Positions 1-6,867 of a stretch of DNA of 9,503 nucleotides are shown piece by piece (position 1 is the first letter of the stretch; every line of letters begins with the position of its first letter). The notes beneath the pieces were generated by a model. That model saw nothing but the letters and a program-made list of their open reading frames with translations. It made no database searches and was not told where the DNA came from. Source of the DNA: an uncultured Clostridia bacterium (GTDB lineage: Bacteria; Bacillota; Clostridia; Lachnospirales; Lachnospiraceae); contig CAMODY010000064.1 of NCBI GenBank assembly GCA_946611595.1, positions 1 through 9,503 of the forward strand. The letters run 5' to 3'. A program made the translations under genes and the position numbers.

Positions 1-55
1 AAATACAACGGGAACTCGTTGTTCCCTGATCCAATGCCATAATATATTTTTTCAT
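1..55 (-). CDS. glpK: Glycerol kinase, N-terminal fragment (gene runs off the left edge)
   Basis: Reading from an ATG at 53-55 toward the window edge gives 18 complete codons, MKKYIMALDQGTTSSRCI. The stretch ALDQGTTSSR is the first phosphate-binding motif of FGGY-family kinases, in the form typical of glycerol kinase. That enzyme is cytoplasmic and converts glycerol plus ATP to glycerol 3-phosphate, the entry step of glycerol use. The start is well supported: GGAGG at 62-66 lies six bases upstream of the ATG, and a TATAAT box lies at 94-99. The gene has its own promoter and sits behind the terminator of the sufCB unit, so it should be regulated separately. Only about 18 of roughly 500 expected residues are present. 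Another FGGY sugar kinase is possible but less likely given how closely the motif matches GlpK. No catabolite-repression site was recognised upstream. Confidence 0.85.
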   Translation of the reverse strand, partial: MKKYIMALDQGTTSSRCI

Positions 56-61
56 CCTACA

Positions 62-66
62 CCTCC
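62..66 (-). promoter_or_regulatory. Ribosome binding site of glpK
   Basis: The minus strand reads GGAGG, six bases before the ATG at 53-55. This near-consensus Shine-Dalgarno sequence is what fixes the start of the truncated glycerol kinase gene at the window edge. Confidence 0.8.
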
Positions 67-93
67 AATAGATGTCCCTAATTCCTCAAAATA

Positions 94-102
94 ATTATAG
101 CA
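94..102 (-). promoter_or_regulatory. Probable glpK promoter (extended -10)
   Basis: The minus strand reads TGCTATAAT: a perfect TATAAT -10 box (94-99) preceded by TG one base upstream, the extended -10 form. No good -35 hexamer lies 16-18 bases upstream (best match about 3 of 6), which the extended -10 may offset. Transcription would start near position 87, leaving a leader of about 30 bases before the glpK ATG. The site lies downstream of the sufB terminator, which fits independent transcription of glpK. Confidence 0.55.
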
Positions 103-142
103 TTAAATATCTCCATTAGACAGATAAACCCTATAAAAAAGC

Positions 143-182
143 AAAAAAATCCCACCACCTTTTTGCGTATAAATGTGGTGGG
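143..182 (-). terminator. Rho-independent terminator of the sufCB unit
   Basis: On the minus strand, CCCACCAC (175-182) can pair with GTGGTGGG (151-158) in a perfect 8-bp, GC-rich stem with a 16-base loop. One A and then seven T follow (143-149). This is a textbook intrinsic terminator. It begins 26 bases after the sufB stop codon at 209-211. The plus strand has no T run after the stem, so it acts in the minus direction only. It separates sufB from glpK. Confidence 0.92.
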
Positions 183-208
183 TAAAATTCATTTTGCTTT
201 AGTCTGTT

Positions 209-1135
209 TTATTTCAGGAAGCCGGCGATGATCTGCTGCTCTGCCTCTTCTTCTGAAAGACCTAAGGTCATGAGCTTCATAAGCTGCTCTCCTGCAATTC
301 GTCCGATTGCTGCTTCGTGGATCAGTGCAGCATCAAGATCGTTTGCTACGATATCAGGGCTTGCGGAAATCTTTGCATTGTCCATGATGATAGCGTCGCA
401 CTCCGTATGGCTAGCGCATTTTGCGTTACCGATGATGTTTGCCTTAAAAGTCTGGGTAGAATCATCCTTTGCAACTGCACGGCTGATCAAATCGCAGGTG
501 GAATCGGTTCCATTCATTTCGACATCAAAGATCGCATCTGCATGCTGTTTGCCATGTGTCATCAGCTTATCGCGGACAACCAGCTTTGCACCTTCGCCTT
601 TTAAAATCGCTTTGGTATCACGCACGGTGTTGTCAATACCTTTGATCTGGGTAGTCTCCATTTCCATGTATCCACCCTCTTCGATCTCAACAACGGTAGT
701 CGGGTTCATAATATTCTCGCCAACAGCATCCGGATCGTTTTCACCGTAATGCTTTTCGATATATTTCACCCTTGCATTCTTTCCAACATAGAAGGTATGG
801 ATACCGTCATGCTGGCTTGACTGGTCACCGCAGTTATGAATACCGCAGCCAGCTACGATCGTGACATCCGCATCTTCGCCGATAAAGAAATCATTATACA
901 CCATGTCCTTTAATCCGCTTTCGGAAATGATGACAGGGATATGTACGCTTTCATTCTTTGTGCCCGGTTTGATGATGATGTCGATGCCCGGTTTATCTTC
1001 TTTTGTTACGATATCAATATTGGCAGTCGTGTTTCTTCCGCCAAGTGCTCCGTTGCTGCGGATGTTGTATGCGCCCTCCGGCACACCGTGGATATCCGCT
1101 ACCGTCGCAAGTAAATCCTGTTGAATCTTGTCCAT
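209..1135 (-). CDS. sufB: Short SufB/SufD-family Fe-S cluster assembly scaffold
   Basis: This is a SufB/SufD-family protein of 308 residues, the scaffold on which SufC-driven machinery assembles Fe-S clusters in the cytoplasm. It is much shorter than E. coli SufB (about 495 residues) and consists essentially of the beta-helix core and C-terminal helices. Visible signatures, numbered from the start chosen here, are PEGAYNIRSNG and GRNTTANI near the N-terminus, a Cys/His cluster (C97, C102, H109, H113), and a C-terminal block with TEC246D and H273-E274. By eye these last align with the cluster-forming Cys405 and His433-Glu434 of E. coli SufB. The order sufC-sufB with no sufD matches the minimal two-gene SUF-like systems of archaea and anaerobes. 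Start: I prefer the ATG at 1133-1135 because family homology begins there (MDKIQQDLLATVADIHG). A TTG at 1199-1201 would add 22 residues, and neither start has a strong ribosome site. A terminator follows the gene. Confidence 0.88.
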   Translation of the reverse strand: MDKIQQDLLATVADIHGVPEGAYNIRSNGALGGRNTTANIDIVTKEDKPGIDIIIKPGTKNESVHIPVIISESGLKDMVYNDFFIGEDADVTIVAGCGIHNCGDQSSQHDGIHTFYVGKNARVKYIEKHYGENDPDAVGENIMNPTTVVEIEEGGYMEMETTQIKGIDNTVRDTKAILKGEGAKLVVRDKLMTHGKQHADAIFDVEMNGTDSTCDLISRAVAKDDSTQTFKANIIGNAKCASHTECDAIIMDNAKISASPDIVANDLDAALIHEAAIGRIAGEQLMKLMTLGLSEEEAEQQIIAGFLK

Positions 1136-1205
1136 AACTATCTCGCTTTTTATTATTATTTCTTGTGGTCCATTAACTGGATCCGGTTCTATTTCTTCCA
1201 ATCGC

Positions 1206-1227
1206 GAGCGCTTTCTATCATGCGCTC
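1206..1227 (-). repeat. Inverted repeat between sufC and sufB
   Basis: GAGCGC (1206-1211) and GCGCTC (1222-1227) form a perfect 6-bp stem, nearly all GC, around a 10-base loop. It lies between the sufC stop (1243-1245) and sufB. No T run follows, so it is not a terminator. It sits immediately upstream of the alternative TTG start of sufB (1199-1201), where it could affect translation or the stability of the sufC-sufB message. The pairing is directly visible; its function is inference. Confidence 0.45.
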
Positions 1228-1242
1228 ATTTCAAACGCCGCT

Positions 1243-1962
1243 CTACTGATAGAACTTGCAGCCTGCCGTTCCCTTGAGCAATTCCGGAAGGATCGCATCC
1301 TTTTTATCATTCGCTACGATCTGTCCGTCCTTTAAGACTACGATCTCATCTGCAATATCCAGAATTCTTTCCTGGTGGGAAATGATCAGGATGCTGCGTG
1401 CCCTGTCTTCTCTCATCTTTTCAAACACCTTGATCAGATTAGAAAAACTCCAAAGGTCAATTCCTGCCTCCGGCTCATCAAGCACGCTGAGTTTTGTATT
1501 GCGGGCGATCAGCTGTGCGATCTCAATTCTCTTAAGCTCGCCGCCACTTAAAGAAGCATCCACCTCTCTGTCGATATAGTCTCTTGCGCAAAGACCGACT
1601 TCGCTAAGATATGCACAAGCCTGTGCTGTTGTCGTATCTTTTCCTGCGGCAAGACTGATCAGGTCCTTAACCTTGATGCCCTTAAAACGCACCGGCTGCT
1701 GGAATGCAAAGCTGATGCCGAGATTCGCTCTGTCTGTGATGGACATATGCGTAATATCGTGGCCATCAAAAATGATCTGCCCCTCTGTCGGCTCATAAAT
1801 ACCGACGATCAGTTTTGCCAGGGTCGACTTTCCGCCGCCATTCGGACCTGTGATCGCGATGAATTTTTCATCTTCGATCGTAAGGCTGACATTATTTAAA
1901 ATTTCTTTGTCTTTGTCATTTTCATCCTTAACGGATAATGAAACATTTTTAAGTTCTAACAT
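1243..1962 (-). CDS. sufC: Fe-S cluster assembly ATPase SufC (ABC-type)
   Basis: This soluble 239-residue ABC ATPase partners with SufB; ATP binding and dimerisation reshape the scaffold during Fe-S cluster formation. All ABC motifs are present in order: Walker A GPNGGGKST (39-47), Q-loop around Q88-Q89 (FAFQQP), signature LSGGE (138-142), Walker B and catalytic glutamate in LSVLDEP (E163), and switch histidine H196 in IISHQ. The text LSGGELKRIEIAQ and LDEPEAGIDL is typical of SufC rather than of transporter ATPases, and sufB follows directly. The ATG start at 1960-1962 has AAGGA (1969-1973) six bases upstream. The stop is followed by a 107-base gap before the preferred sufB start. No convincing promoter lies in the 78 bases upstream, so it is probably transcribed with the preceding peptidase gene. 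No sufD, sufS or sufU is visible in the window. Confidence 0.93.
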   Translation of the reverse strand: MLELKNVSLSVKDENDKDKEILNNVSLTIEDEKFIAITGPNGGGKSTLAKLIVGIYEPTEGQIIFDGHDITHMSITDRANLGISFAFQQPVRFKGIKVKDLISLAAGKDTTTAQACAYLSEVGLCARDYIDREVDASLSGGELKRIEIAQLIARNTKLSVLDEPEAGIDLWSFSNLIKVFEKMREDRARSILIISHQERILDIADEIVVLKDGQIVANDKKDAILPELLKGTAGCKFYQ

Positions 1963-2040
1963 TTGGTTTCCTTTTTGTCTTTTATTATTGTCTATGCAAA
2001 GGCTTCGTATGTTTATTGCAATATGAATCTCTATGTAGCA

Positions 2041-3072
2041 TTAAATGTATGATACGCGGCCGGTGCCGTCTGCAAACGCTTCTACCTTTGCAACCATACC
2101 GTTGATCATTACGAACTGCGGTCCTTTGTGTCCGATGTCTGCATCCATGATGATCGGAACGTTTAAATCAGCGAGGCGCTCTTTTACAACCTGCTCATAG
2201 GTCGGAAGCGGTGTTCCATCAAAGCCTTCATTGTCATAGAACAGAGGACGTCCGAAAACAAAACCTTTTGCATGGTCAAACCATCCCATCTGGCGAAGTT
2301 TCCAGAGACCTTCCATCATCTGCTCACATCCGAGATCAAAGCTCTCAAAATACCAGATAATGCCATCCTCTTTGTATTTTTCAATAAACTCACAGGTTCC
2401 ATCAAACGGAGTTCCCGCGATATTTAAGATCACATCAAGGCATCCGCCGAGGAGACGTCCCTGCATGGAAACAGGAGACTGTCCACAAGCAATCTTCCAT
2501 TCTACCTTTTTGTCAGCTCTATATCCTTCAAGACCGGTTTCGTGTTTTCCAAAACCATCCTGATAGGTATAAAAGCTGGACTGTACTTTTACATATCCCT
2601 TCAGGACATCAAGTCCTCGCATAACACTTTCATCCCATGGTTCCATACCAAAGTCCGAGAAATTGCAGCCATAAGCCGTTGCTACGTCAGCTTTGGTTGT
2701 AAGGTAATAAAGGATCGAAGTGTTGTCAGAATATCCCTGTACCCATTTCGGCTTTGCTTTAAAAAGCTCAAGGTCTACATACGGGAGCATCTCAGCAAGG
2801 TAATCTCCGCCGCCTGCGGAAATGATTGCCTTTACCTTATCTTCTTTAACGAGCGCATTAAATTCAAATGCTTTATCTTTTCCACTTCCGCTGCGTCCGA
2901 ACTCATCCGGATCAGCAAATACATTATTTGTAAAAACAGCACCAAAACCATTGCGTGCCATTTTATTTGCTCCGTGATTAAAACGATACTGTTCGATCGG
3001 ATCATCTACCGGGTGGCTCATTGCCGTAACACCGATCCAGTCACCTTCTTTCAGATATTCAGGAATGATCAT
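2041..3072 (-). CDS. S66-family serine peptidase (LD-carboxypeptidase / MccF-like)
   Basis: This 343-residue protein has no signal peptide or membrane segment, so it is probably cytoplasmic. The nucleophile elbow GYS115DNTS, the glutamate in WYFE243S and the histidine in DIGH315KG form the Ser-Glu-His triad of peptidase family S66. Known members either trim the terminal D-Ala from L,D-linked muropeptides during cell-wall recycling (LdcA) or inactivate microcin C-type peptide-nucleotides (MccF). From what I recall of those enzymes, the Ser-Glu spacing here (128) is close to that of E. coli MccF (S118-E243) and longer than that of Pseudomonas LdcA (S115-E217). This favours an MccF-like fold with the longer loop; the substrate is undetermined. 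The ATG start at 3070-3072 has AAGGGAG seven bases upstream. It follows addA after a 159-base gap containing its likely promoter, and leads into sufC 78 bases downstream, probably on one transcript. Confidence 0.87.
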   Translation of the reverse strand: MIIPEYLKEGDWIGVTAMSHPVDDPIEQYRFNHGANKMARNGFGAVFTNNVFADPDEFGRSGSGKDKAFEFNALVKEDKVKAIISAGGGDYLAEMLPYVDLELFKAKPKWVQGYSDNTSILYYLTTKADVATAYGCNFSDFGMEPWDESVMRGLDVLKGYVKVQSSFYTYQDGFGKHETGLEGYRADKKVEWKIACGQSPVSMQGRLLGGCLDVILNIAGTPFDGTCEFIEKYKEDGIIWYFESFDLGCEQMMEGLWKLRQMGWFDHAKGFVFGRPLFYDNEGFDGTPLPTYEQVVKERLADLNVPIIMDADIGHKGPQFVMINGMVAKVEAFADGTGRVSYI

Positions 3073-3165
3073 ACTACTTCTCCCTTCAAATACGATCTTA
3101 TAAGTTTAACAGCAGGAATCTCATCTCGACTTCGCGTACTGTTTTTCACAAATTGCGTAATGTTT

Positions 3166-3194
3166 ATTTTAACAGTTATCTCCTAAAAATCCAA
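3166..3194 (-). promoter_or_regulatory. Probable promoter of the S66 peptidase-sufCB unit
   Basis: The minus strand reads TAAAAT (3166-3171, 5 of 6 to the -10 consensus) with an upstream TG forming an extended -10 (TGTTAAAAT). Seventeen bases further up is TTGGAT (3189-3194), which keeps the TTG core of the -35 box. Transcription would start near 3159, leaving a leader of about 86 bases before the peptidase ATG. The -35 overlaps the hairpin proposed as the addA terminator. Identified by eye from consensus only. Confidence 0.55.
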
Positions 3195-3213
3195 TATCAA
3201 GGAATCGGTTTTT
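3185..3213 (-). terminator. Possible weak terminator after addA
   Basis: On the minus strand, CCGAT (3204-3208) can pair with ATTGG (3191-3195), including one G-U pair, around an 8-base loop. The flanking A5 and T5 runs can extend the stem with one bulge. The message would end in a short T run at 3185-3189. It begins 18 bases after the addA stop (3232-3234). The stem is short and AT-rich, so termination may be partial. The plus-strand copy is followed by T-rich sequence and could also terminate in that direction, although no plus-strand gene is seen. Confidence 0.35.
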
Positions 3214-3231
3214 AAAGTTTTTTGCCAGATC

Positions 3232-6200
3232 TCATGGCAGATATATTTCCTTACCTAAATCTACAGAATACAGGATCATTTCCGTAACCGGAAGGCCAAG
3301 CGCCGCTTCGATAGCTTTTGCGTATTGTTCCTGCTGGCCAATATACTTTTCTTTAAAGTAGTCTTCCTCATGGCCTCTATCGGTTTTATAGTCCACTAAT
3401 ACGACATGCTTTCCGGATGCATCTTCTTCCACAAAGAAAGCATCAATGATACCCTGCATAAGACCTCCGGGGATTCCATCGATCTCGTAAGACATTACAA
3501 ACTGCTGCTCTCTTCGCAAAGTGCCTTCTAAAGCCGCCTTTCTCATTCGGCCTCCAATATCTGAGTTAAGGAAGGTAACGATGCATTCCGGCTCGATCGC
3601 CTCTTTTGCCTCTGTTGTAAGATGGCCGGAATCTTCCAGCGATTTAAGTTGGGTGCTAACTTCTAAAGCAAGGGCCACTGTATCTTTTTTCATTGTCTGC
3701 TCAATTGCCGCATAATCTAACAGTTCAAAGAATTTATGGTATGCATTGCCGCGCTCAGCTCCTGTAAGACCTTCTGCCGTGAAGCGCTTCTCATATTTCG
3801 ACTCATCCTCGCTGTCCCTGTCAGTCTCCTGCTTTTCCATTTGTGAAGCAGTTACTTTGATATTTGCCCTTGTTGCAGCCTCATATGGATATTGATAAAC
3901 ATAAATTCCGGCGCTTAAAGCCGCATCATCAGTCTGGACAGAGCCAGCGCTTGAAGCTTCGCTATCTTCCTGTGCAGATTCACTTGCTTCATTGATCAGC
4001 TGTTCAATCTCTACACGCCTTGACTGCTCATCAAAAAGTTCTTCTGCTCTATCGATCTCAACTTCTTCTAAATCCTTGATCGTCCACTGAAAGACCTGCC
4101 GCTCCTCTTCACTTGCACATTTCATGGCATCTGCAAGTAACAGAAGATAGCTATTATCTTTTCTTATGCTTCCGGCGTCAGGAAGAGCTTTAGGGATATC
4201 CCCTTCCCACACTTTCCGCTGCGTCTTCATAGTTCCGCTTGAGCCCGTGATGATCAGTTTTTCTTTTGCGCGGCTCATGGCAACATAAAGCAGACGAATC
4301 TCTTCTGCAAAGATTTCTGTTTTCTTCTTTGCGGCGATCGTCTCCATTAGCAGTGTTTTCTTCTTGATACGAGTATCTGTATTTCGGTATTCGATTCCGA
4401 CACCAATTTCATCATCTAAATAGATCGGGCTTGCGCTCTCTAAGTTGGAAATCTGTTTTCCGCCGTCTGCTAAGATAACAATCGGAAATTCCAAACCCTT
4501 GGATTTATGAATCGTCATCATTGTCACAGCATCTTCTGCGCCGGAGATTCCTTCTGCACTTCCAAGGTCCATATCAGATTTTTGCATGGCATCAACGTAA
4601 CGCAGGAAGTTAAAAAGACCGTTATATGAGCCATTTTGATAATTAGCAGCAATTGTCCTTAACGCATCTAAATTGGCCCTTCGTGCTTCTCCGTAAGTCA
4701 TAGCAGAACACATGTTGTAAAGTCCCGACTCTTCAAGTACTTCTTTTAAGAACTGGGCAAAACTGAAATGCAATGCCTTTTCGCTCCAGCTTCGAAGCCG
4801 CTCTAAAAATCCTGACAATTTTCCCGCTGTATCATCTGACTGTTTTTCAAGATACATAAAGCAGGCCGGATAAAGCCTGAACGGACTGCCGGTATAATTT
4901 GTTTTGATCCTTGCAAGACCATTGGCATCAAGGCCTGCAACAGGACTTAAAAGCACTGCTGCGAGCGGAATATCCTGATACGGATTATCAATGATCTTTA
5001 AAAGATCTAATGCAAGACGAATCTCAAAGGAACCGAAGAATCCTTTACTGGAAGACTTTCTGACAGGAATATGCCGATCGGTCAGCATTTTCTCCAAGCG
5101 CGGATTGTTGGTCTTACGTGTCAGGATTGCAATATCGGAATAGACGGCTTTTCGCATGGCGCCGTCATTTTGTTCATCTTTCACATAATAGCTGTCTATG
5201 ATCTCTTCAATCTTTCGTGCGACCTCATAGCTTTCAGCGTTCTTGCCATCAGCTCCTCCGCCATCGACAAAAAGCACTTCAGGGATCATCTGTCCCGGAA
5301 CCGTCTCTTCCGGATAATTTGCTCCTGCACTCATCCGGTTTCCATCTGTATAATCGATGCCTCCGACATCAGGCAGCATGATCTTTTCAAAGATAAAGTT
5401 GATAAAGTCAACAACCTCTCTTCGGCTTCTGTAGTTATCTCCTAAAATGATACGTTTTCCAACATCAGAACCTTCGGTATAGTCGTTGTACTTTTCAATA
5501 AAAAGATCCGGGCAAGCCATACGGAAACCATAAATACTCTGCTTTACATCGCCCACCATAAAGACATTCGGACGGCCGAAGCGTGCCGAAGATAAGGCTT
5601 CGATCAAGGCATCCTGCATACGGTTCGTATCCTGATACTCATCTACGATGATCTCTTTTGTCTGCTGTGCAATGCTATCAGCGGCAGCTGTATAAACAAG
5701 ATTTCCATCTGCATCGCGGTGCATTAACACACCAAGCGCAAAATGCGCTACGTCATTAAAATCCGCAATCTGTCTGTCACGTTTTGCTGCGTTCAGTTTC
5801 CTTGTAAATTCAAGCGTAAGGTCCGCGATGGTCTTTGCAACATCTGCACATTTTCCCATGTCAATGTGCATAGATTCTAAATCCTGATAAAAGAATTTCT
5901 CGGCTAATTCTTTCAGTTTTTTGCGGATATCCCCATATAGCGTCTGTGCCGCACTCCTTAATTCCTCATCGATTTCGTCGCTCTTCTTTGCACGCGGCAA
6001 GGATTTCCAGTCTCCGAGAGTTTCTTTTATTGTATAAATCTTATTATCAAAGATCAGATCATCTTCCAGTTTTTGCAGCTGTTCCAATACCGCTTCAAAA
6101 TTGTCGCGATAAGGAAATGGTCCCCAGTTCGCATCACAAAGAGCAATTCCGCGGCGCGCCATGTTTTTCAGCGTCTCCTCTTCGCTCTTTAAGTACTTTC

Positions 6201-6867
6201 CGAGAATCTCAAGCCACTTATTTTCATCATTAAAATCTCCACCGCCTAAACGTTCGGCGCGAAGATAGGCCCCCACTGCATTCTCGATCCACAGTTCCGG
6301 TTCCGGATGACTCTGCGAATATTTATATAATGTCAGGATGATATCATCGAGTTTTGCATCGTTTTTATCGGTATAGTAGTTAACGAAATTAAGGAACTTA
6401 TCTGTGGGATGTGCATAGTGATCTTCGATCATATCTGCAAGCACATCCTGCATCAAAAGATTGACTTCTGCCTCATCTGCAATGCGAAAGGCCGGATCAA
6501 TATCCACATACTGAAAGTTTTCCCGCACGATATCCATGCAGAGAGAGTCAATTGTAGAAATCCGTGCACTAAAAACGCGCATCTGCTGCCCTTTTAAGTG
6601 TTCCCGTTTTTCTTCTGACAATGTGTTGTCCTGCAGTGCGGCACGTATCCGTTTATATATTTTTTCTTTCATATTGGCTGCAGCCGCCTTGGTAAAGGTC
6701 ACGATGATCAAAGAGTCAACACTGACTCCCTCTTCGATGATCATCCGAACAACACGTTCTACAAGCACCGTTGTTTTTCCGGAACCTGCGCCCGCACTGA
6801 CTAAGATGTTCTTTCCTTCTTCTTTTATAGCGGAGTCCTGCGCCGGATTCGGTCTAAACTCTGCCAT
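3232..6867 (-). CDS. addA: ATP-dependent helicase/nuclease subunit AddA
   Basis: AddA is the motor and nuclease subunit of AddAB, which resects double-strand breaks to produce 3' single strands for RecA. At 1211 residues it is near the B. subtilis length (about 1232). UvrD-like helicase motifs appear in order: Walker A AGAGSGKT (25-32), TFTKAAAANM (57-66), Walker B VDEYQDTN (408-415), GDVKQSIYGFR (439-449), NYRS (478-481), TIHKSKGLEFP (785-795) and YVAMSRAKEKL (861-871). The C-terminal RecB-type nuclease keeps H1044, D1142, D1159 and K1161 in VDYKTD, and the QxxxY motif Q1178-Y1182, so it should be active. An acidic, Ser/Ala-rich stretch (about 955-985) links helicase and nuclease regions. 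The ATG at 6865-6867 overlaps the end of addB by 14 bases and has GGAGG nine bases upstream, inside addB, which supports coupled translation. The commonly seen TIHSFC motif reads TIDSLC here (105-110). Confidence 0.97.
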   Translation of the reverse strand: MAEFRPNPAQDSAIKEEGKNILVSAGAGSGKTTVLVERVVRMIIEEGVSVDSLIIVTFTKAAAANMKEKIYKRIRAALQDNTLSEEKREHLKGQQMRVFSARISTIDSLCMDIVRENFQYVDIDPAFRIADEAEVNLLMQDVLADMIEDHYAHPTDKFLNFVNYYTDKNDAKLDDIILTLYKYSQSHPEPELWIENAVGAYLRAERLGGGDFNDENKWLEILGKYLKSEEETLKNMARRGIALCDANWGPFPYRDNFEAVLEQLQKLEDDLIFDNKIYTIKETLGDWKSLPRAKKSDEIDEELRSAAQTLYGDIRKKLKELAEKFFYQDLESMHIDMGKCADVAKTIADLTLEFTRKLNAAKRDRQIADFNDVAHFALGVLMHRDADGNLVYTAAADSIAQQTKEIIVDEYQDTNRMQDALIEALSSARFGRPNVFMVGDVKQSIYGFRMACPDLFIEKYNDYTEGSDVGKRIILGDNYRSRREVVDFINFIFEKIMLPDVGGIDYTDGNRMSAGANYPEETVPGQMIPEVLFVDGGGADGKNAESYEVARKIEEIIDSYYVKDEQNDGAMRKAVYSDIAILTRKTNNPRLEKMLTDRHIPVRKSSSKGFFGSFEIRLALDLLKIIDNPYQDIPLAAVLLSPVAGLDANGLARIKTNYTGSPFRLYPACFMYLEKQSDDTAGKLSGFLERLRSWSEKALHFSFAQFLKEVLEESGLYNMCSAMTYGEARRANLDALRTIAANYQNGSYNGLFNFLRYVDAMQKSDMDLGSAEGISGAEDAVTMMTIHKSKGLEFPIVILADGGKQISNLESASPIYLDDEIGVGIEYRNTDTRIKKKTLLMETIAAKKKTEIFAEEIRLLYVAMSRAKEKLIITGSSGTMKTQRKVWEGDIPKALPDAGSIRKDNSYLLLLADAMKCASEEERQVFQWTIKDLEEVEIDRAEELFDEQSRRVEIEQLINEASESAQEDSEASSAGSVQTDDAALSAGIYVYQYPYEAATRANIKVTASQMEKQETDRDSEDESKYEKRFTAEGLTGAERGNAYHKFFELLDYAAIEQTMKKDTVALALEVSTQLKSLEDSGHLTTEAKEAIEPECIVTFLNSDIGGRMRKAALEGTLRREQQFVMSYEIDGIPGGLMQGIIDAFFVEEDASGKHVVLVDYKTDRGHEEDYFKEKYIGQQEQYAKAIEAALGLPVTEMILYSVDLGKEIYLP

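Noticed and set aside
228..749. A 173-codon open frame on the plus strand opposite sufB
   Set aside because: Low-complexity Ser/Ala/Ile-rich translation, antisense to a gene with clear SufB signatures.
1963..2040. A promoter between the S66 gene and sufC
   Set aside because: TTGCAA and AATAAT look like promoter boxes, but no pair has acceptable spacing: the hexamer 17 bases above AATAAT is ACATAC, and the best -10 matches near 17-19 bases below TTGCAA are 3 of 6 or worse.
2878..2898. P-loop-like GRSGSGKD in the S66 peptidase (residues 59-66)
   Set aside because: The last position is Asp instead of Ser/Thr and no Walker B follows. The segment falls where S66 enzymes have their conserved region before the nucleophile elbow.
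2542..3186. A 214-codon open frame on the plus strand, antisense to the S66 peptidase and its promoter
   Set aside because: It lies opposite a well-supported gene, has a Cys/Ile/Phe-rich composition unlike a normal protein and shows no family motif. It is a shadow frame.
3221..3240. TGCCA/TGGCA inverted repeat at the addA stop codon as a terminator
   Set aside because: Only five base pairs, and neither strand has a T run after the stem; on the minus strand it is followed by A residues.
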